Assembly (NCBI GenBank): GCA_900540425.1
Contig: UQFU01000010.1
Coordinates: 1-33,881 of the forward strand
Direction: 5' to 3'
DNA length: 33,881 bases
Source: an uncultured Alphaproteobacteria bacterium
GTDB lineage: Bacteria > Pseudomonadota > Alphaproteobacteria > RF32 > CAG-239
The position numbers and the translations under genes are program-made. This document shows, piece by piece, positions 30,076 to 33,881 of this stretch. Each line of letters opens with the position of its first letter. Position 1 is the first letter of the stretch. The notes under the pieces are model-generated. The model searched no databases. It had not been told where the DNA came from and saw nothing but the letters and a program-made list of their open reading frames with translations.

Positions 30076-32433
30076 TCAGACTTTGCTGACATAGTCTTTC
30101 ATCAGCCGTTTGTGGCCGGCGTTTTCAAAGATGATTTCCAGTTTGTTGCCGTCTACGGCGATAACTTTTCCCAAGCCGAAGCTGGCGTGGCAGACGGTCG
30201 TTCCGACCGGGAATTCGGCATAACGGTTTTTGGCTTTTTGCTTGGCTTGGTAAAAGCTTCCGCTCCAGGAATCTCCGTAATCGTCATTGCTGACATAGCT
30301 GTAACGGTCATCATCGTCATATCGGACCGAGGCGGTATTTTCGTTATGGTTGCCGGTATTCCAGCCGCCATAGTTTTTTCCGTATCCGGAAGAAGAACCG
30401 TAAGTGTCTCCGCCGAAGTAACTGCTTGCCTTGTTGCAGATTTCAATTGTCTGCGGCGGCAGTTCGTTGATAAAGCGGGAGGGCAGGTTGTTTTGCCATT
30501 GCCCGTAAACCCGGCGGTTGTGTGCCATGGAAATATAAAGTTTTTGGCGGGCGCGGGTTATGGCGACATAGGCGAGGCGGCGCTCTTCTTCAAGCGCGGC
30601 GGTTCCGCCTTCATCTAAGGCCCGCTGATGCGGAAACAGGCCTTCTTCCCAACCGGGCAGGAAGACGACGTTAAATTCCAGACCTTTGGCCGAATGCAGG
30701 GTGATGAGCATGATTCTGTTGTTGTCGGTTACATCATCGTTATCCATCACCAGGCTGACGTGTTCCATGAATTCGGACAGATTGGCGAATTTGTCGTCCA
30801 TGGAGTTGATTAATTCTTTGAGGTTTTCAATTCTTCCCGGCGCCTCAACAGACTTATCGGCCTTGAGCATGTCAAAGTAACCGGAATCTTCCAAAATCTG
30901 GGCGGCGAGATCGTCCGGAGTCAGGACAGAAGCGGCTTTGCGCCATTCGGCAAAAGAGCCCATCAGCTGCTGAAGGCTGTTTTTTGCTTTGCCGGCAATC
31001 ATATCTTCGGCCAGCATTTTTTCTATTGCCGCATACATGGAGCAATGGCGGAGGCGGGCTTCGTTGCGGAATTTTTCAATTGACTTGGTGCCGATGCCGC
31101 GGGCAGGGCGGTTGATAATCCGTTCGAGGGCAAGGTCATCGTCCGGTTGCAGAACAACCCGGAAATAGGCCAGAGCGTCGCGGATTTCGGCACGTTCATA
31201 AAACTTGAGTCCGCCGATAACCTGGTAGGGTATGGCTTCGTGGATAAACTTTTCTTCAAATTCGCGGGTTTGGGCGGCGGTACGTACCAGAATCGCCATG
31301 TCGGAATAATTATAGCCGCTGCGGGTCAGGCTGTCTATCTCGTCGATGACATATTGCGCCTCTTCGGCGCCGTTATAAGTGCTGACGACTTTGATTTTGC
31401 TGTTGTCGCATTGCAAGGCCGGAGAATTTTCCGCGACTTTCAAAGTTTTGCCGAGGCGGTCCTGATTGTTGCTGATAAGGTTGGAGGCGGCTTTGAGAAT
31501 ATTGGCGGTTGAGCGGTAATTGCGTTCGAGCCTGATGGTTTTGGCGTCAGGAAAATCTTTGTTGAAACGCAGGATATTTTCAATTTCGGCACCGCGCCAC
31601 GAATAGATGGACTGGTCATCGTCGCCGACGCAGCAAAGGTTGCGATATTTTTGCGACAACAAGCGTATCAGCAGGTATTGTGAAACGTTGGTATCCTGAT
31701 ATTCGTCGACCATAATATATTGGAACCGGTTTTGGTATTTGTCGAGGATATCAGCCTCGGAAAGAAGTATTTTCAGCGTGTGAAGAATAATGTCGCCGAA
31801 GTCTACGCAGTTGAGTTCCAGCAGCCGTTCCTGATATTTCTGATAGACGTGGGTGAGGACGGTTTCTTTGTAATCGTTTTGAACCTTGTCAGCGCCCAGC
31901 CCCTTGTCTTTCCAGCGGCTGATCTTATCAAGAATCGCCTGTGGCGGGTACTTTTTGTCATCAATGCTTTCCGCTTCGAGAATCTGTTTAATCAGGCGTT
32001 TCTGGTCGTCTTCGTTGAGAATGGTAAAATTGCTTTTCAGTCCGACGATTTCGGCATGGTTGCGCAGAATTTTGACGCAGACGCTGTGAAAGGTGCCAAG
32101 CCAGACCGAATTTGCCACATCTCCAATCAGCCCCTGAACCCGTTCGCGCATTTCTCTGGCTGCCCGGTTGGTAAAAGTGACGACCAGGCAGTTCCACGGA
32201 TTGGCTTTGTGTTGAGACAAGATATAGGCGAGCCGGGTGGTCAGCACTTTGGTTTTGCCGGTACCGGCGCCGGAGAGGACCAAGACCGGCCCTTCGGTGG
32301 TTTTGACTGCTTCTTTTTGTTCGGGATTCAGCATCTCCAGCCAGCTGTACGAGGGGGCCAGCTGCGAAATGTTGTCAAAGGTGTGCGGAGCGCCGCAGTC
32401 TCCTTCGGCGGCAAGGTCAAATATATCATCCAT
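30076..32433 (-). CDS. pcrA: ATP-dependent DNA helicase PcrA/UvrD
   Basis: A 785-residue superfamily 1A helicase that unwinds DNA 3' to 5' in repair and replication-transcription conflicts. Motifs in order: Walker A GAGTGKT (55-61), GTFHSVCVKIL (Ia), VDEYQDTN (Walker B), VGDDDQSIYSWRGAE (III), NYRST (IV), LITLHSAKGLEFNVVFLPG (V) and EEERRLAYVAITRARQKLYIS (VI). The C-terminus VGTTVCHASFGLGKVIAVDG is the Tudor-like domain that contacts RNA polymerase. A ~100-residue Ser/Gly/Tyr/Asp-rich linker (GGDTYGSSSGYGKNYGG) precedes it. It is divergent from the TPR gene with a short shared control region. uvrD is the equivalent name in proteobacteria. Confidence 0.95.
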   Translation of the reverse strand: MDDIFDLAAEGDCGAPHTFDNISQLAPSYSWLEMLNPEQKEAVKTTEGPVLVLSGAGTGKTKVLTTRLAYILSQHKANPWNCLVVTFTNRAAREMRERVQGLIGDVANSVWLGTFHSVCVKILRNHAEIVGLKSNFTILNEDDQKRLIKQILEAESIDDKKYPPQAILDKISRWKDKGLGADKVQNDYKETVLTHVYQKYQERLLELNCVDFGDIILHTLKILLSEADILDKYQNRFQYIMVDEYQDTNVSQYLLIRLLSQKYRNLCCVGDDDQSIYSWRGAEIENILRFNKDFPDAKTIRLERNYRSTANILKAASNLISNNQDRLGKTLKVAENSPALQCDNSKIKVVSTYNGAEEAQYVIDEIDSLTRSGYNYSDMAILVRTAAQTREFEEKFIHEAIPYQVIGGLKFYERAEIRDALAYFRVVLQPDDDLALERIINRPARGIGTKSIEKFRNEARLRHCSMYAAIEKMLAEDMIAGKAKNSLQQLMGSFAEWRKAASVLTPDDLAAQILEDSGYFDMLKADKSVEAPGRIENLKELINSMDDKFANLSEFMEHVSLVMDNDDVTDNNRIMLITLHSAKGLEFNVVFLPGWEEGLFPHQRALDEGGTAALEEERRLAYVAITRARQKLYISMAHNRRVYGQWQNNLPSRFINELPPQTIEICNKASSYFGGDTYGSSSGYGKNYGGWNTGNHNENTASVRYDDDDRYSYVSNDDYGDSWSGSFYQAKQKAKNRYAEFPVGTTVCHASFGLGKVIAVDGNKLEIIFENAGHKRLMKDYVSKV

Positions 32434-32507
32434 GGCTAATACTTCTTGTTTTTTTAAGCTGGATGCAATATATAATATTTATCAGTGAATGCAAAGGAGT
32501 TTTTTGT

Positions 32508-33455
32508 ATGCCGAGAACAATTGAGGGAAAATATGTTACCGAAGGGGCGAGAGTCTTTCAGGAAGGCGATGATGCCTGGCTTAGGGGGGATTATGAAGCG
32601 GCTCGCGGCAAGTACAGAGACGCGGCGAAACTTTATCGAGATTCCGGGGACGAAGAGGGAGCCGCTTTTGTATATTCCCGTCTCGGGGAGCTGGAATTAA
32701 GCCAGTATCATTATGACGAGGCCGCGACGGCTCTGGCGACGGCGTTGGATTTGATACACGGCAGAGACTATGCCGCCAATACGTATGGCGAAACCTTAAT
32801 CCGTTTTTCCAAGGTGAGGACTGCCCAGCTGAATTATGCTGCGGCGCTGGCATTGATTCGCGATGCCGAAAAGGTTTTGGAGGAAACCGGCAGCAAGGAT
32901 CTGGGCGGCGAGGCTTATGAACACGAGGCTTATATACACCTGATGCAGGAGAACGAAAAAGAGGCGTTGCGGGCGTATCAGGCGGCAGCGGAGATGTTTG
33001 AAAGCGGCCGCGTAACGCTTAAGGAGGCTGCGGTTTTGCGCGCGATTGCCCGGTTGGAGATGAAAAACAAAAATTATGACCGGGCGCATGACATTTTGGA
33101 AAAATGCCGGATGTTGTATCGCGAAAACGGCGATTTGCTGGGCGAAGCCAGCGCTTTGTCGGCAATCGGCAGCCTGCGCTATCTGATCGGGGACATTCCC
33201 AATGCCCGCAAAGCGTTGATGAAGGCGGTTTATCTATACGGAAAGGCCGGGCATCATTTTGCCGAGGCCGAGGCTCTGCTCTATTTGGCGCGGGTGGAAG
33301 CCGTGGATCAGGAACGCGGCAGCTATCCCAGAGCGCGGGCGCATTATAAACATTCAATCGAGCTTTATGATTTTATGCAAAATGACATTATGAAAAACGC
33401 TGTATTGGAAGAATATCAGAATTTTTTGAAGAGAACCGGTTATAAAGGGGATTAA
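32508..33455 (+). CDS. TPR-repeat protein upstream of moxR
   Basis: A 315-residue protein made almost wholly of tetratricopeptide-like helix pairs: EGDDAWLRGDYEAARGKYRD, GAAFVYSRLGELELSQYHYD, EALRAYQAAAEMFESG, ALSAIGSLRYLIGDIPNARK and EALLYLARVEAVDQERG all show the spaced small and aromatic residues of TPRs. No signal peptide, so it is a cytoplasmic scaffold. I chose ATG 32508 because AAGGAG lies 8 bases before it; the frame is open from 32463. The next gene (4-base gap) is a MoxR ATPase, and TPR proteins often occur in such loci, so it probably works with it. Confidence 0.82.
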   Translation: MPRTIEGKYVTEGARVFQEGDDAWLRGDYEAARGKYRDAAKLYRDSGDEEGAAFVYSRLGELELSQYHYDEAATALATALDLIHGRDYAANTYGETLIRFSKVRTAQLNYAAALALIRDAEKVLEETGSKDLGGEAYEHEAYIHLMQENEKEALRAYQAAAEMFESGRVTLKEAAVLRAIARLEMKNKNYDRAHDILEKCRMLYRENGDLLGEASALSAIGSLRYLIGDIPNARKALMKAVYLYGKAGHHFAEAEALLYLARVEAVDQERGSYPRARAHYKHSIELYDFMQNDIMKNAVLEEYQNFLKRTGYKGD

Positions 33456-33459
33456 GCAT

Positions 33460-33881
33460 ATGTCAGAAATCAGGGATAAAATGTCGGAACTGCTGGAATA
33501 TATGAACGGCAAAATTATCGGACAGGAGGATTTGAACCGCAAGCTGCTGATTACGCTTTTGGCTGACGGGCACGCATTGGTCGAAGGAGCGCCGGGACTG
33601 GCCAAGACCAAAGCGATTAAGACCCTGTCGTCCTTAATCAGCGCCCGCTACAACCGTATTCAGTTTACGCCGGATTTGCTGCCGTCAGATATTGTCGGAA
33701 GCGATATTTACGTGGCGTCAAAAGGCGAGTTTGAGTTTCGTCCGGGGCCGGTTTTTGCCAATTTGGTCTTGGCCGATGAAATTAACCGTGCGCCGGCCAA
33801 GGTACAATCGGCGTTATTGGAGGCCATGGCCGAGCGGCAGGGGGGGGGGGGCGGCGCGAAAAAGAAAGGGAATCCCCCACA
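33460..33881 (+). CDS. MoxR-family AAA+ ATPase (3' truncated)
   Basis: The first ~127 residues are reliable: IIGQEDLNRKLLITLLADGH, Walker A EGAPGLAKTK, RIQFTPDLLPSDIVGSDIY and Walker B LVLADEINRAPAKVQSALLE, all as in canonical MoxR proteins. It then breaks into a G homopolymer (33840-33851) where the family continues after EAMAERQ with V-T-x-G-G. The last ~40 bases therefore do not look like real coding sequence. Canonical MoxR proteins are about 320 residues, so most of the second half is missing. Typical neighbours (DUF58 and VWA proteins) would be expected beyond the window. Confidence 0.85.
   Translation, partial: MSEIRDKMSELLEYMNGKIIGQEDLNRKLLITLLADGHALVEGAPGLAKTKAIKTLSSLISARYNRIQFTPDLLPSDIVGSDIYVASKGEFEFRPGPVFANLVLADEINRAPAKVQSALLEAMAERQGGGGGAKKKGNPP

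Noticed and set aside
1..33881. CRISPR arrays, rRNA genes, prophage or integrase genes
   Set aside because: No regularly spaced repeats, no rRNA sequence and no integrase or transposase frames were seen. The DUF5131 name refers to phage proteins, but no other phage gene is near.

Overview
The window looks like a moderate-GC chromosomal segment from a Gram-negative bacterium, most likely an alphaproteobacterium. Support: MotA/MotB stator genes, TerC and MarC membrane proteins, a lipobox lipoprotein, a signal-peptide-bearing beta-rich (outer-membrane-like) protein, and a tRNA-Met(CAU) whose anticodon arm resembles the alphaproteobacterial elongator form. Several housekeeping genes look Firmicute-like (long-form GltX, short pyrophosphatase-like protein, Spx/ArsC-like protein). 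This suggests a host-associated lineage that has exchanged genes with gut Firmicutes, but the taxonomic call is inference. Both ends are cut inside genes, and the last ~40 bases look like an assembly artefact.

Layout. 1-1159: end of an unidentified protein, a cytidylyltransferase-type enzyme and, on the other strand, a pyrophosphatase-like gene. 1365-8178: a surface-polysaccharide region with a GT-D/DUF1792-like protein, a pyruvyltransferase-like protein, an alpha/beta-hydrolase-like protein with a Cys at the nucleophile elbow, two GT4-type glycosyltransferases and one GT8 glycosyltransferase. The first two genes are each preceded by a copy of the same ~225-nt structured RNA. Each copy has its own promoter, a shared multi-helix fold supported by compensatory base changes, and an intrinsic terminator just before the start codon. 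Conserved alternative pairings could switch that terminator and hide the ribosome binding site. This is the most unusual feature of the window.

8213-14870: a three-gene operon with a ~1190-residue protein (HEIGH metallopeptidase-like N-terminus, long hydrophilic linker, C-terminal VWA domain with a complete DxSxS), an 876-residue MoxR/CobS-like AAA+ ATPase with a very long Walker A-B insertion, and a 103-residue protein. It resembles MoxR-VWA chaperone pairs in logic, but the assembly is not one I recognise. 14929-18030: gltX and an ArsB/NhaD-type transporter. 18044-21219 (minus strand): terC, motB, motA and marC. 21426-23678: a secreted or anchored PPC-domain protein, then a three-gene unit (unknown protein, CPHC thioredoxin-like lipoprotein, tandem ArsR-type regulator). 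23682-25439 (minus): membrane-anchored flavodoxin, DUF5131 protein and tRNA-Met. 25721-29717: small membrane proteins, a 53-residue coiled coil, an exported beta-rich protein, an unknown protein, a ROK kinase and an ArsC/Spx-like protein. 29718-30075 is a gene-poor stretch with nested inverted repeats. 30076-32433 (minus) is a PcrA/UvrD helicase. 32508 to the end carries a TPR protein and a truncated canonical MoxR ATPase, so the window holds two separate MoxR-type systems.
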